A DNA stretch of 64,000 nt from Nocardia anocheti (lineage in GTDB: Bacteria; Actinomycetota; Actinomycetes; Mycobacteriales; Mycobacteriaceae). This document shows, piece after piece, positions 51,523 through 59,880 of this stretch; position 1 is the first letter of the stretch, and every line of letters starts with the position of its first letter. Below the pieces are notes generated by a model that saw only the letters and a list, made by a program, of their open reading frames with translations, was not told where the DNA came from and did not search any database. The translations under genes and the position numbers were made by a program. Location of the stretch: assembly GCF_029675105.1 (NCBI RefSeq), contig NZ_JAQQFV010000009.1, forward strand, positions 248,001-312,000, read 5' to 3'.

Positions 51523-52575
51523 CTATTTCCGTCGCGCTTCGGCGACGAGCAGATACGCCAGGTACAGACCACCGATGGAGCCGGTGACGACGCCGACCGG
51601 GATCGTGGTGGGCGCGAAGGCGTGCTGGGCGATCCAGTCACAGGTGATCAGCAGGGTCGCGCCCATCGCGGCGGCGGGCAGCAGCGCGATCGATGGCGTG
51701 CGGGTGAGCTTGCGCGCCAGGTGCGGTGCGGCCAGCGCCACGAAGGCGATCGGCCCGGCCACGGCGGTGGCCAGCGAGGTGAAGCCCACGCTGAGCGCGA
51801 TCAGCCAGCCGGTGGCCTTGCTCGCGTTCAGGCCAAGGGCGCGCGCGGTGTCGTCTCCGAGTTCGAGGATCTGCAGCCGCGGCGCGGCCGGGATGAGCGC
51901 CACCGCCAGCACGGCCAGCACGATCATGGTCGGCGCGACCTGCGCCCAGGACAACCCGTTGAGCGAGCCAGCGCCCCAGGCCGCCGCCGACATGGCCGCG
52001 TCCAGGTCGGCCCGCATGATCAGCCAGGTGTTGACCGAGGCGAGCATCGCGCTCACGCCGATACCCACGATGATCAGCCGGAACCCGGTCACGTTGTGCC
52101 GGAAGGCGAGCAGGTGGATCACCAACGCGGCGCCGAGGCCACCGACCATCGCGCCCGCCGCGGTCTGGAAGCTGCCGCCGCCGATGATCAGGATCACCAG
52201 CAGCGCGCCGGTGTAGGCGCCGGTGCTGAAGCCGATGATGTCGGGACTGCCCAGCGGGTTGCGGGTCACCGACTGCAGGATCGCGCCGCTGACGCCCAGC
52301 GCCGCGCCCAGCGCCAGCGCCATCAGGATGCGCGGCAGCCGCCAGTCCCAGACCACCAGCCGGTCGAAACGCTCGTCGCCGACGAACAGCGCTTGCAGCA
52401 CGCGGCCAGCGGGAATCTGGAAATCCCCGGTGCCCAGCGCGAAAACAGCGGTGACCAGCGCGATCACGAGCAGGATCGCGCACACCACCACGGTGCGCAC
52501 CCCGACCCTGGCGGTGAACCCGAGCCGCGGTGGACGCACCACCAGCGTGGTGCGGCCGAAATCGATCTTGCTCAT
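51523..52575 (-). CDS. Ferric-siderophore permease 2 (FepG-like)
   Basis: A 350-residue FecCD permease with about 10 helices. It has WRLPRILMALALGAALGVSGAILQSVTRNPLGSPDIIGFSTGA (split by GAILQS), GPIAFVALAAPHLARKLT and TTIPVGVVTGSIGGLYLAYLLV. ATG 52575 overlaps the stop of permease 1 by 4 bp (ATGA). The frame is open further upstream inside permease 1, but only this start gives the family N-terminus. It pairs with permease 1 to form the channel. Confidence 0.93.
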   Translation of the reverse strand: MSKIDFGRTTLVVRPPRLGFTARVGVRTVVVCAILLVIALVTAVFALGTGDFQIPAGRVLQALFVGDERFDRLVVWDWRLPRILMALALGAALGVSGAILQSVTRNPLGSPDIIGFSTGAYTGALLVILIIGGGSFQTAAGAMVGGLGAALVIHLLAFRHNVTGFRLIIVGIGVSAMLASVNTWLIMRADLDAAMSAAAWGAGSLNGLSWAQVAPTMIVLAVLAVALIPAAPRLQILELGDDTARALGLNASKATGWLIALSVGFTSLATAVAGPIAFVALAAPHLARKLTRTPSIALLPAAAMGATLLITCDWIAQHAFAPTTIPVGVVTGSIGGLYLAYLLVAEARRK

Positions 52576-53570
52576 GTGGTGGCTCCCACTCGCGAACGGC
52601 GCGCCAGCCAGATGAGCATCGGCGCACCGAGGAACGCCGTGACCAGACCGGCGGGTACCTCGTCGGGACGGATGATGACGCGGCCCAGGACATCCGCGGT
52701 GAGTACCAGCAGCGGCGCCAGGATCAGCGAGTAGGCGAAGATCCAGCGCTGATCGGGCCCGACCAGCCAGCGCGCGATGTGCGGCACGGCCAGGCCGACG
52801 AAGGCGATCGGGCCGACGGCCGCGGTCGCGGTGCCGCACAGCAGCACCAGCGCCAGCGCGGTCAGCAGCCGCGTGCGGGTGACGTGCACGCCCAGCGAAC
52901 GGGCCAGATCGTCGCCGAGGGCAACAGCGTTGAGTGAGCGCGCGCACACCGCCGCGATGATCAGCCCGGTGAGGATGAACGGCGCGGCGCCCACGATGAT
53001 GTCGAACCCGCGACCGGTGAGCGAACCCGCGTCCCAGCGCCGCATCTCGTCGAACGCCTTGGGATCGATCAGCATCAGTCCGCGTGTGAGGCCACCGAGC
53101 ACCGCGGTGGCCGCGACTCCGGCCAGCGTCAGCCGGATCGGATCGGTGCCGGTGTGACCCGCGGTGCCGAGGCGGTACACGACCACCGAAACCAGTGCCG
53201 CGCCGAGGAAACCGAACCACACATAGGATGTGATTTCACTCACCCCGAGGATGCCCACGGCTACCGTGATGGCGAATGCCGCGCCCGCGTTCACGCCCAG
53301 CAAACCCGGGTCGGCGAGCGGGTTACGAGTCAGCCCCTGCATCAGGCAGCCCGCGACGCCGAGAGCGAGTCCGCACAGCAGTCCGAGAACGGTTCGCGGC
53401 AGTCGGTACTCGGTGACGGTGACGTGGTCGGGCGTGGTCACGGGCCCGGTCAGCGCCGCCCAGACCTCACCGGCCGGGATCGATTTCGTACCGACCAGCA
53501 GGCTCAGCAAACAGGCCGCGATCAGCAAGGCGACCGTCAGCAACCAGCCGCACCAGCGCGGACTTCTCAT
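52572..53570 (-). CDS. Ferric-siderophore permease 1 (FepD-like)
   Basis: A 332-residue FecCD permease and first gene of the uptake/export operon. It has EYRLPRTVLGLLCGLALGVAGCLMQGLTRNPLADPGLLGVNAGAA (split by CLMQG), GPIAFVGLAVPHIARWLVGPD and DEVPAGLVTAFLGAPMLIWL. ATG 53570 is 61 bp from an iron box on the upstream side. The order permease-permease-ATPase-binding protein-exporter-reductase-aryl carrier follows with overlaps or very short gaps, indicating one transcript of about 6 kb. Confidence 0.93.
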   Translation of the reverse strand: MRSPRWCGWLLTVALLIAACLLSLLVGTKSIPAGEVWAALTGPVTTPDHVTVTEYRLPRTVLGLLCGLALGVAGCLMQGLTRNPLADPGLLGVNAGAAFAITVAVGILGVSEITSYVWFGFLGAALVSVVVYRLGTAGHTGTDPIRLTLAGVAATAVLGGLTRGLMLIDPKAFDEMRRWDAGSLTGRGFDIIVGAAPFILTGLIIAAVCARSLNAVALGDDLARSLGVHVTRTRLLTALALVLLCGTATAAVGPIAFVGLAVPHIARWLVGPDQRWIFAYSLILAPLLVLTADVLGRVIIRPDEVPAGLVTAFLGAPMLIWLARRSRVGATT

Positions 53571-53630
53571 CAGGAAAATCTCTCTCAGATCGGACAGTTC
53601 GCCTCGAAGATTAGCGCAAGCAAGGTATTG

Positions 53631-53649
53631 ATAGGTGAGGCTTACCTGG
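53631..53649. promoter_or_regulatory. IdeR/DmdR iron-box-like site between the uptake operon and a secreted-protein gene
   Basis: The 19-mer ATAGGTGAGGCTTACCTGG matches 14 of 19 iron-box consensus positions and keeps the palindromic core AGGTGAG-G-CTTACCT. It lies 61 bp upstream of permease 1 (minus strand) and 77 bp upstream of the gene at 53726 (plus strand), so it may control either or both. Confidence 0.8.
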
Positions 53650-53725
53650 CTATGGTCTCGATGCGTTCGGTCCGCAGCTTGTTGCGCCGCGCAGTTCACA
53701 CGAGGAACACGAAAGGCTCACCCCC

Positions 53726-54445
53726 GTGAAAATCACCAAGTTCGCCCTGCTGGCTTCCACCGTCAGCGTTGCCCTGGGCATCGTTGCCGGTACCAGCCAC
53801 GCAGCTCCTGCCGTGGATGCGAGCGCGCCGATCAACTTCACCTCCACCACCAATGAGACCAGCACCATCATCGGCACCGACGCGGGCTCGATGGTCGTCG
53901 AAGACGGTGTGTTCAAGATCAAGGCCGCCGACGGCACCACCGTCGCTGGCACCGAACTGGCCTTCCGCGTCGACGACTTCGAGTTCCCGATCGCCGCCGA
54001 GATCGCTGGCAACACCGCGACGCTGACCCCGAAGTTCGACGCCGCGCACGCCGTCTACAAGCCGGTCGCGCTGCCCTACGAGGACAAGGCGCCGTGGAAG
54101 TCCGAGTACGACCGCGAGCAGGCCGCGTGGAGCCGTCTGGGTAGCACCATCTCGCTGGGTGCCGCTGTCGGCGCGCTGGTCGGTGGCCTCGGTGGCGCGG
54201 CTGTGGGTTGTGTGTTCGGCGGTATCGCTGGCGCCACCGTCGCCGCGGCGACCATCGTCGGCATGTTCGGTCCGTTCATCCCGGCCGCCGCGATCGGTTG
54301 TATCGGTGGCATCATGGCGATGGGCTCGCTCGGCGCCCTCGCCGGTCAGCTGTTCATCGCCGCCCCGGTCGCGATCATGGCCGCGGTGCAGTACTTCACC
54401 ACCATCAACTCCCCGATGCCGAACAACCCCGCGCCCGCCAAGTAG
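53726..54445 (+). CDS. Secreted protein of unknown function with glycine-zipper C-terminus
   Basis: A 239-residue protein from GTG 53726 with a clear signal peptide (KITKFALLASTVSVALGIVAG, cleavage about SHA-AP at residue 26). Residues about 30-115 look like a small beta domain (GTDAGSMVVEDGVFKIKAADG, ELAFRVDDFEFPI). The C-terminal 90 residues are Gly/Ala-rich hydrophobic stretches (GAAVGALVGGLGGAAVGCVFG, AAAIGCIGGIMAMGSLGALAG) with a Cys in each. Similar secreted proteins are known only as uncharacterised families in nocardiae, to my knowledge. The gene starts 77 bp from an iron box and could be iron-responsive. Confidence 0.75.
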   Translation: MKITKFALLASTVSVALGIVAGTSHAAPAVDASAPINFTSTTNETSTIIGTDAGSMVVEDGVFKIKAADGTTVAGTELAFRVDDFEFPIAAEIAGNTATLTPKFDAAHAVYKPVALPYEDKAPWKSEYDREQAAWSRLGSTISLGAAVGALVGGLGGAAVGCVFGGIAGATVAAATIVGMFGPFIPAAAIGCIGGIMAMGSLGALAGQLFIAAPVAIMAAVQYFTTINSPMPNNPAPAK

Positions 54446-54491
54446 GTCGCGCGAGGACGCTCGTGGAGGGGACAACTCGACGAGCTGACGT

Positions 54492-54519
54492 ATCCCGCCC
54501 GGTGCACACCGGGCGGGAT
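54492..54519 (+). terminator. Terminator after the secreted-protein gene
   Basis: A perfect 13-bp stem ATCCCGCCCGGTG (54492-54504) with 54507-54519, a 2-nt spacer, then TTCGTCGTC. It is 46 bp past the stop. Confidence 0.8.
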
Positions 54520-54548
54520 TTCGTCGTCTCCGGGCACACGGGCCGCGA

Positions 54549-56111
54549 CTAGCTCGCGTCGCGGGTCTCGTTCGGTGCCGGGATCCGGCGCAGCAGCACG
54601 ATGACCAGCCCGGCGGCGACGGCGGTGAGTCCGATCGCCACCACCGAATTCACCTGTAGCGCATGGGTGTACGCCTGCCGGGCGACCGTGGTGAGTTCGG
54701 CGCCGAGCGCCTCGGGCAGCAGCGCGGCCACGTGCAGCGCACCGGCGAGGGTGTCCTCGGCGGCGTGCGCGACCTCGGCGGGCAGACCGTCGGGCAGCTG
54801 TTCGGCCATCCGCCCGCGATAGACCGCGGTACCGATGCTGCCGATCACCGCGACACCGAGCGCGGCCGAGAGTTCCTGTCCGGTCTCCGAAATGGCCGAC
54901 GCGGCACCGGCGCGGGCCGGGTCGACCGCGCCGACGATGAGGTCGAGACCGAGCACGAACATCGGGCTCAGGCCGAGCGAGAACACCACCATGCCGGTGA
55001 CGATCAGCGCGAGATCGTCGGCGCCGGAGAGCTGGGTGAAGATCGCGTACCCCACCATGGCGATCAGCAGGCCGCCGGTCATCAGGTAGGCGGGCCGCAC
55101 CCGGGGCGCGAGCGCGCTCACCACCCCGGCCGCCACCACCATGGCCGCCGCCTGCGGCACCGTCCACAGGCCCGCCTCGAACGCCGAGAGGCCGAGCACC
55201 AGTTGCAGATACTGCGCCAGCAGCAGGAACAGCCCGCCCATCGCGAGCATGGCGACCATCAGCGCCACCAGCGACCCGCTGAAGCGCACATTGCCGAACA
55301 GGCCGAGGTCGATCAGCGGATCGGTGAGCCTGCGCTGGCGCAGCACGAACACCGCGCCGAGCACCAGCCCGGCCGCCAGCACCGCCAATGCGTCGACGGC
55401 CAGCCCGTCCTTGGCCAGTTCCTTGATGCCGTAGATGACGGCCATCACCGACAGCAGCGACAGCAGCGCGCTGAGCAGGTCGAGCTTGCCCGGGTGCGGG
55501 TCCTTGTACTCGGGCAGCAGCAGCGGCCCGCTCACCAGCAGCAGCACCATCGCGGGCACCGCGACCAGGAACACCGAGCCCCACCAGAAGTTCTCCAGCA
55601 TCGCGCCACCCACCAGCGGGCCGATCACCATGCCGATCATGAAACTGGTCATCCACACGCTGATCGCGGTGGTGCGCTGCCGGTCGTCGTGGAACATGTT
55701 GCGGATCAGCGCCAGCGTGGACGGCATGAGGGTCGCGCCCGCGATGCCCAGCAGCGCGCGGGTGCCGATCAGCATGCTCGCACTGGTGGAGTAGGCCGCG
55801 ACGATCGAGGCGACACCGAACGCGAAAGCCCCGATCATCAACAGTTTTCGCCTGCCGATCCGGTCACCGACGGTGCCCATGGTGATCAGGAATCCGGCGA
55901 CCAAGAAGCCGTAGATGTCGAGAATCCACAGCAGCTGTGAACTGCTGGGTCGCAACGCCTCGCTGATGTGTGGGATGGCCAGGTAGAGCACGCTCAGATC
56001 CATCGAGATCAGCAGCGTGGGCAGCGCCAGCACGGCCAGCCCGATCCACTCCTTGAGCCCGGCCGAGGGGGCGGTGCCAGCGGCGTCGCGCGGGCTCTGG
56101 GTGGCAGTCAC
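54549..56111 (-). CDS. DHA2-family MFS drug exporter (EmrB/QacA type)
   Basis: A 520-residue, 14-helix proton antiporter. It has LPTLLISMDLSVLYLAIPHIS (motif D1-like TM1), GFLITMGTVGDRIGRRKLLMIG (motif A), LLGIAGATLMPSTLALIRNMF and VWMTSFMIGMVIGPLVGGAML (motif C). Start GTG 56111 gives the family N-terminus; the upstream frame is Gly/Arg noise. Substrate is unknown. It lies 103 bp from the convergent secreted-protein gene and has no obvious local regulator. Confidence 0.9.
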   Translation of the reverse strand: MTATQSPRDAAGTAPSAGLKEWIGLAVLALPTLLISMDLSVLYLAIPHISEALRPSSSQLLWILDIYGFLVAGFLITMGTVGDRIGRRKLLMIGAFAFGVASIVAAYSTSASMLIGTRALLGIAGATLMPSTLALIRNMFHDDRQRTTAISVWMTSFMIGMVIGPLVGGAMLENFWWGSVFLVAVPAMVLLLVSGPLLLPEYKDPHPGKLDLLSALLSLLSVMAVIYGIKELAKDGLAVDALAVLAAGLVLGAVFVLRQRRLTDPLIDLGLFGNVRFSGSLVALMVAMLAMGGLFLLLAQYLQLVLGLSAFEAGLWTVPQAAAMVVAAGVVSALAPRVRPAYLMTGGLLIAMVGYAIFTQLSGADDLALIVTGMVVFSLGLSPMFVLGLDLIVGAVDPARAGAASAISETGQELSAALGVAVIGSIGTAVYRGRMAEQLPDGLPAEVAHAAEDTLAGALHVAALLPEALGAELTTVARQAYTHALQVNSVVAIGLTAVAAGLVIVLLRRIPAPNETRDAS

Positions 56112-56231
56112 GCCCTCGACGTTACCGACGAGTCGCGTGTGCGTGCCAGCGGAATTTTCGGGGGCACCGCGGGCGCGGCCCGCGCGGAACTCACTGGACA
56201 TTCCGGGCACGGGCCCGCGAGGATGGGCGCA

Positions 56232-57377
56232 ATGTCCACACGTAATGAACCGCTCCGGCTCGTCGATCCGCCGCGTCTGCCGCAGGAACCGGGCGAGCCG
56301 TTCCCGTGGTCGGCGGCCATCGATTCCACCTACTCCACCCGCGACGCCGTCGACGCGCTGGCGCTGGCGCCGTTCCTACGCGGCGATCAGCCCTTCGCCC
56401 GCCAGGCCCACCTGGATCGGGCCAGGCCCGAGGCCGCCCTGCGTCCCGCCGGGTCGCGCATCGTGCGGTCGGTCGCCGACGACGACAGCAGCGCGCTGCT
56501 GGCCGCCGGGGACGGCTGGTCGCTGCGGGCGGTGCGCTGGGCGGGCGGTTCGGCCACGGTCGAGGTGACCGCGGTCAGTGACGAACTCGCCGTCGCGGTG
56601 CTGGCCGAGGCGACCGAGGGCGCCGCCCAGTCACGTGACACCGAGTCGACGGTGGAGATGGGCTTCTGGCACATGGATGTGCGCAGGCCCGCGCGGCGGC
56701 GTCGCCGGATCGTCGCCCCGGCCTGGCCGGAGATCCGCGACAACTACTCCGCCGATGTCGCGGCGGGACTCGACCGCCTGATGGGGTTGGCCGTCACCGA
56801 GGTGCGCGGCAGGCTCGTGTTGCTGCACGGCGAACCCGGAACCGGCAAGACCACCGCCTTGCGGGCGCTGGCGCGCGCGTGGGCGCCGTGGTGTCAGGTC
56901 GACTGTGTGGTCGACCCGGAAGAACTCTTCAGCAATCCCGGGTACCTGATGGAGGTCGCCGCGGGCGCCGACGGCGACGACGAGGACGGCCGCTGGCGCC
57001 TGCTCGTGCTCGAGGACTGCGATGAACTCATTCGCGGCGAGGCGAAAGAGGCGGCGGGACAGAAACTCTCACGTCTGCTCAACCTCACCGACGGCATGCT
57101 CGGCCAGGGTCGCAAGGTCCTCATCGCCATCACCACCAACGAGGACCTCTCCCGCCTGCACCCCGCCGTCGTCCGCCCCGGGCGCTGCCTGGCCCAGCTC
57201 GAGGTCGGCCGCCTCACCGCCGCCGAGGCCCACGACTGGCTGACCCGTCAGAACCACGACGGCGACCGGACTTTCACCGACGGCGCCACCCTCGCCGAAC
57301 TCGTCGCCCACCGCGACGGCGAGAGCCACATCCGGTCCACCGTCGACCGCACCCCGGACGTGGGCATGTACCTCTGA
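56232..57377 (+). CDS. AAA+ ATPase with N-terminal DUF5925-like domain
   Basis: A 381-residue protein. The N-terminal 170 residues form an actinobacteria-specific domain (PFPWSAAIDSTYSTRDAVDAL, GFWHMDVRRPARRRRRIV). An AAA core follows: Walker A LLHGEPGTGKTTALRALARAW, Walker B LLVLEDCDELIRGE, sensor 1 VLIAITTNEDLSRLHPAVVRPGRC with the arginine finger. The core is close to a classical AAA protein (Rix7/BCS1-like arrangement). Cellular role is unknown. It is divergent from the exporter by 120 bp. Confidence 0.82.
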   Translation: MSTRNEPLRLVDPPRLPQEPGEPFPWSAAIDSTYSTRDAVDALALAPFLRGDQPFARQAHLDRARPEAALRPAGSRIVRSVADDDSSALLAAGDGWSLRAVRWAGGSATVEVTAVSDELAVAVLAEATEGAAQSRDTESTVEMGFWHMDVRRPARRRRRIVAPAWPEIRDNYSADVAAGLDRLMGLAVTEVRGRLVLLHGEPGTGKTTALRALARAWAPWCQVDCVVDPEELFSNPGYLMEVAAGADGDDEDGRWRLLVLEDCDELIRGEAKEAAGQKLSRLLNLTDGMLGQGRKVLIAITTNEDLSRLHPAVVRPGRCLAQLEVGRLTAAEAHDWLTRQNHDGDRTFTDGATLAELVAHRDGESHIRSTVDRTPDVGMYL

Positions 57378-57388
57378 GTCCCGGGCAC

Positions 57389-58783
57389 TCAGCGGCTGAC
57401 GACGGACGCGGCGGCCGCGCAGGCCAGGGTGAGGACGAGCGGAACGAGCAGCGCCGCGGTGAGCGGGATCAGGGCGGTGAGCCAGCCGATCATGGCGGGC
57501 CCGGCGAGCAGGCCCAGATAGCCGACGGTGAACACCCGCGACATGTCGGTGGCCGCCGTGCTGCCCCCGAGATTGCCCGCGGTACTGAAGATCTGGGGCA
57601 CCCCACCGGAGAGCCCGAGTCCGCACATCGCCCAGCCCACCAGCGTCAGCGGTAGCCACGGCGAGACGATGACGACCGCGAACCCGGCCGCCGCGAGCAG
57701 ACTGCCGTACCGCACGATGGCCACCGGCCCGAACGCCCCCGCGACCCGGTCCGCGAGGAACCGCCCCAGCGTCATGGTCGCCGAGAAGGCCCCGAACGCC
57801 AGCGCCGCGTCGGCCTCCGTGGCACCCAGACGCTCGCGCACCTGCAACGCACTCCAGTCCCCGGCCACCCCCTCCGCGAGCAACAGCACGAACGCGATCA
57901 CACCCAGCGAGTAGACCCGACGAGTCCGAGCCCTACCGGGTTGTCGGCTGTGTGAGCCAGCCGCGGGCTTTCCGGTACCACCGACAGCCTCGGCCTCGTG
58001 AGTCGATTCTTCGGCGGGGCGGCTGGTATCGCCCTGGGCGAGAATCGGATCGGCCGTGTGGCTCGGCGCGGTGGTCGGACTGCTCGCATCGTCGTGGGGC
58101 GAGACCGGCTTGGTCGTGTGGCTCGGCGCAGTGGCCGAACTGTTCGCATTGCCGGGGGCCGAGACCGGCTCGGGGTCGTAGTGCTCGGGACGGGAGGTGG
58201 TGTCGGTGGTGGGGTGGCGCAGGAGGTGGGGGACCAGCAGGGCGGTGGCGACGAGTCCGGCGATGCCCGCGCAGGTCAGGGTGAATTCGGGGGCCCAGCC
58301 CGCGCGCTGGGCGGCCGCGCCGAGCAGCGATCCGGCGAAACCCCCACCGGAGAACATGGCGTGGAAGGCCGACATGATCGGCCGGTGGTAGGCGCGTTCG
58401 ACGTGCACCGCCTGGGTGTTCATCGACACGTCGAGCGCGCCGTTGCCCAGCCCGAAACAGGCCAGGGCCAGCGCCAGGGTGAGCGGCCCGGTCGCGAGGC
58501 CGGGCCCCACCGCCGTCACCGAGATCGCGGTCGCGGCCACGGCGACCAGGGTGCGGCTGCCGAACCGGTCGGCCGCCGGTCCCGCCAGCCGCATCCCCAC
58601 GATCGCCGTGCCCGCCAGCAACAGGATGAGCATGCCGAGCACCGACGCCGACACCCCGGTCCGGTCGGTGATCGCCGGAATGTGCACCACCCACATCGCC
58701 AGCAGGAACCCGTTGAGCGTGAACGCCCCGAACACGGCCGTCCTGGCCGACCGCAGGCGCCGATCGATCGTCGCTGGAGTCAC
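57389..58783 (-). CDS. MFS transporter with a repeat-expanded central loop
   Basis: A 464-residue MFS protein of the YbjJ-like group. The first six helices (TLNGFLLAMWVVHIPAITDR, LAGPAADRFGSRTLVAVAA, DVSMNTQAVHVERAYHRPIMS) and the last six (FVLLLAEGVAGDWSALQVRE, LGLSGGVPQIFSTAGNLGG) are normal. The cytoplasmic loop between TM6 and TM7 is about 100 residues, with repeated T/S-APSHT-x-P units encoded by a 60-bp minisatellite. GTG 58783 is the most likely start. Transport substrate is unknown. Confidence 0.85.
   Translation of the reverse strand: MTPATIDRRLRSARTAVFGAFTLNGFLLAMWVVHIPAITDRTGVSASVLGMLILLLAGTAIVGMRLAGPAADRFGSRTLVAVAATAISVTAVGPGLATGPLTLALALACFGLGNGALDVSMNTQAVHVERAYHRPIMSAFHAMFSGGGFAGSLLGAAAQRAGWAPEFTLTCAGIAGLVATALLVPHLLRHPTTDTTSRPEHYDPEPVSAPGNANSSATAPSHTTKPVSPHDDASSPTTAPSHTADPILAQGDTSRPAEESTHEAEAVGGTGKPAAGSHSRQPGRARTRRVYSLGVIAFVLLLAEGVAGDWSALQVRERLGATEADAALAFGAFSATMTLGRFLADRVAGAFGPVAIVRYGSLLAAAGFAVVIVSPWLPLTLVGWAMCGLGLSGGVPQIFSTAGNLGGSTAATDMSRVFTVGYLGLLAGPAMIGWLTALIPLTAALLVPLVLTLACAAAASVVSR
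58021..58180. repeat. 60-bp minisatellite inside the MFS gene
   Basis: The blocks at 58021-58080 and 58081-58140 align base-for-base with a 60-bp period, and a partial third block runs to about 58180. Shared strings include CGTGTGGCTCGGCGC (at 58055 and 58115) and GCGAGACCGGCT-type segments. The period is a multiple of three, so copy-number change keeps the reading frame. Confidence 0.85.
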
Positions 58784-58906
58784 CACCTCGACGGTACCGG
58801 CCCCGATTCGAGCATCCCTGGAGATCACCTGGCGCCCGAGCTCGGCCACGCCCGAGCGGCGTCCGCCCCGCATCGAGCCGCCGCTCAGCGGCCCGGGCAC
58901 TCGACC

Positions 58907-59740
58907 TCAGGCCGACGGCGTCCAGATCCCCGTGGCGGCGGTTTCCTTCGCGTACTCGCCGAAATCGCGCGCTTCGCGCCCCAGTGCCCGGCGGACTCCG
59001 TCGGCGGTGGCGGAATTGCGGCCGTCGAGAATGGTGCCGAACAGGTAGTCGAGCAGGCTGATCACATCACCGGGGACCTGGTATTCGGTCAGGGCGCCGA
59101 CGAACTGCGCACGGTCGACCGGGATGAAGGCGATCTCGCGCCCACTGGCCTCGGCGATCTCACCGACCGCCTCGGCGAAGGTCAGCGCGCGGGGCCCGGT
59201 CAGCTCGTAGAGTTCGCCCGCGTGCCGGGGGTCGGTGAGGGCGGCGGCGGCCACCTCGGCGATGTCGTCGGCGTGTACGAACGGCTCGGGCACGTCACCG
59301 TTGGGCAGGGCGACGGCTCCGGCGAGCACATCGGGCAGGAACGCGCCCTCGCTGAAGTTCTGCGCGAAGAAACTGCACCGCACAATGGTCCAGCGCAGGC
59401 CCGAATCCCGCACGAGCTGTTCGCATTCCAGCGCCTCGGGCTCGCCGCGACCCGACAGCAGCACCACCGAGCGCACGCCCGCCGCCACCGCTTCGGCGGT
59501 GAAGGCGCGCAGCACATCCGGGGCGCCGGGGACGGCGAGGTCGGGCTGATAGGCGAGGTAGACCGCGCCGACCCCGGCGAGCGCGGGCGCCCAGGTGCTC
59601 CGGTCGGTCCAGTCGAAGGGGATCGGCGCGGTCCGCGAGCCGACGCGCACCGGATGGCCCGCCGCCTCGAGGAGCGCGGCCACGCGGCTACCGGTCTTGC
59701 CCGTGCCGCCGGTGATGAGGGAAAGCTGCTGGTCAGTCAT
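58907..59740 (-). CDS. NmrA/SDR-type NAD(P)-dependent oxidoreductase
   Basis: A 277-residue atypical short-chain dehydrogenase. The Rossmann motif SLITGGTGKTGSRVAALLEAAG is intact, followed by VYLAYQPDLAVPGAPDVLRAF and SVVLLSGRGEPEALECEQLVRDSGLRWTIVRCSFFAQNF (split by LRWTIVR), typical of NmrA/QOR2 proteins. No YxxxK dyad is seen, as usual for the group. ATG 59740 is taken as start (ATG 59752 also possible). It is divergent from an AraC regulator 140 bp away, a common pairing where the regulator controls the oxidoreductase. Confidence 0.85.
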   Translation of the reverse strand: MTDQQLSLITGGTGKTGSRVAALLEAAGHPVRVGSRTAPIPFDWTDRSTWAPALAGVGAVYLAYQPDLAVPGAPDVLRAFTAEAVAAGVRSVVLLSGRGEPEALECEQLVRDSGLRWTIVRCSFFAQNFSEGAFLPDVLAGAVALPNGDVPEPFVHADDIAEVAAAALTDPRHAGELYELTGPRALTFAEAVGEIAEASGREIAFIPVDRAQFVGALTEYQVPGDVISLLDYLFGTILDGRNSATADGVRRALGREARDFGEYAKETAATGIWTPSA

Positions 59741-59880
59741 GTTCTCTGGCATGTGTCCAGTACACCGGCCGGACGGCGGCGCGAACATCGCTGTGCCGCT
59801 CACGCACATGCGCCGTCGTCTACCGCCCGCACCGGCATCGGCCCTGCCGTTCGTGGTCCGCCGCGTCTAGGGTGGAACAG

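Noticed and set aside
51523-53220. Longer 565-residue version of permease 2
   Set aside because: The extra N-terminus is out-of-frame permease 1 sequence; the ATG at 52575 with ATGA overlap gives the family length.
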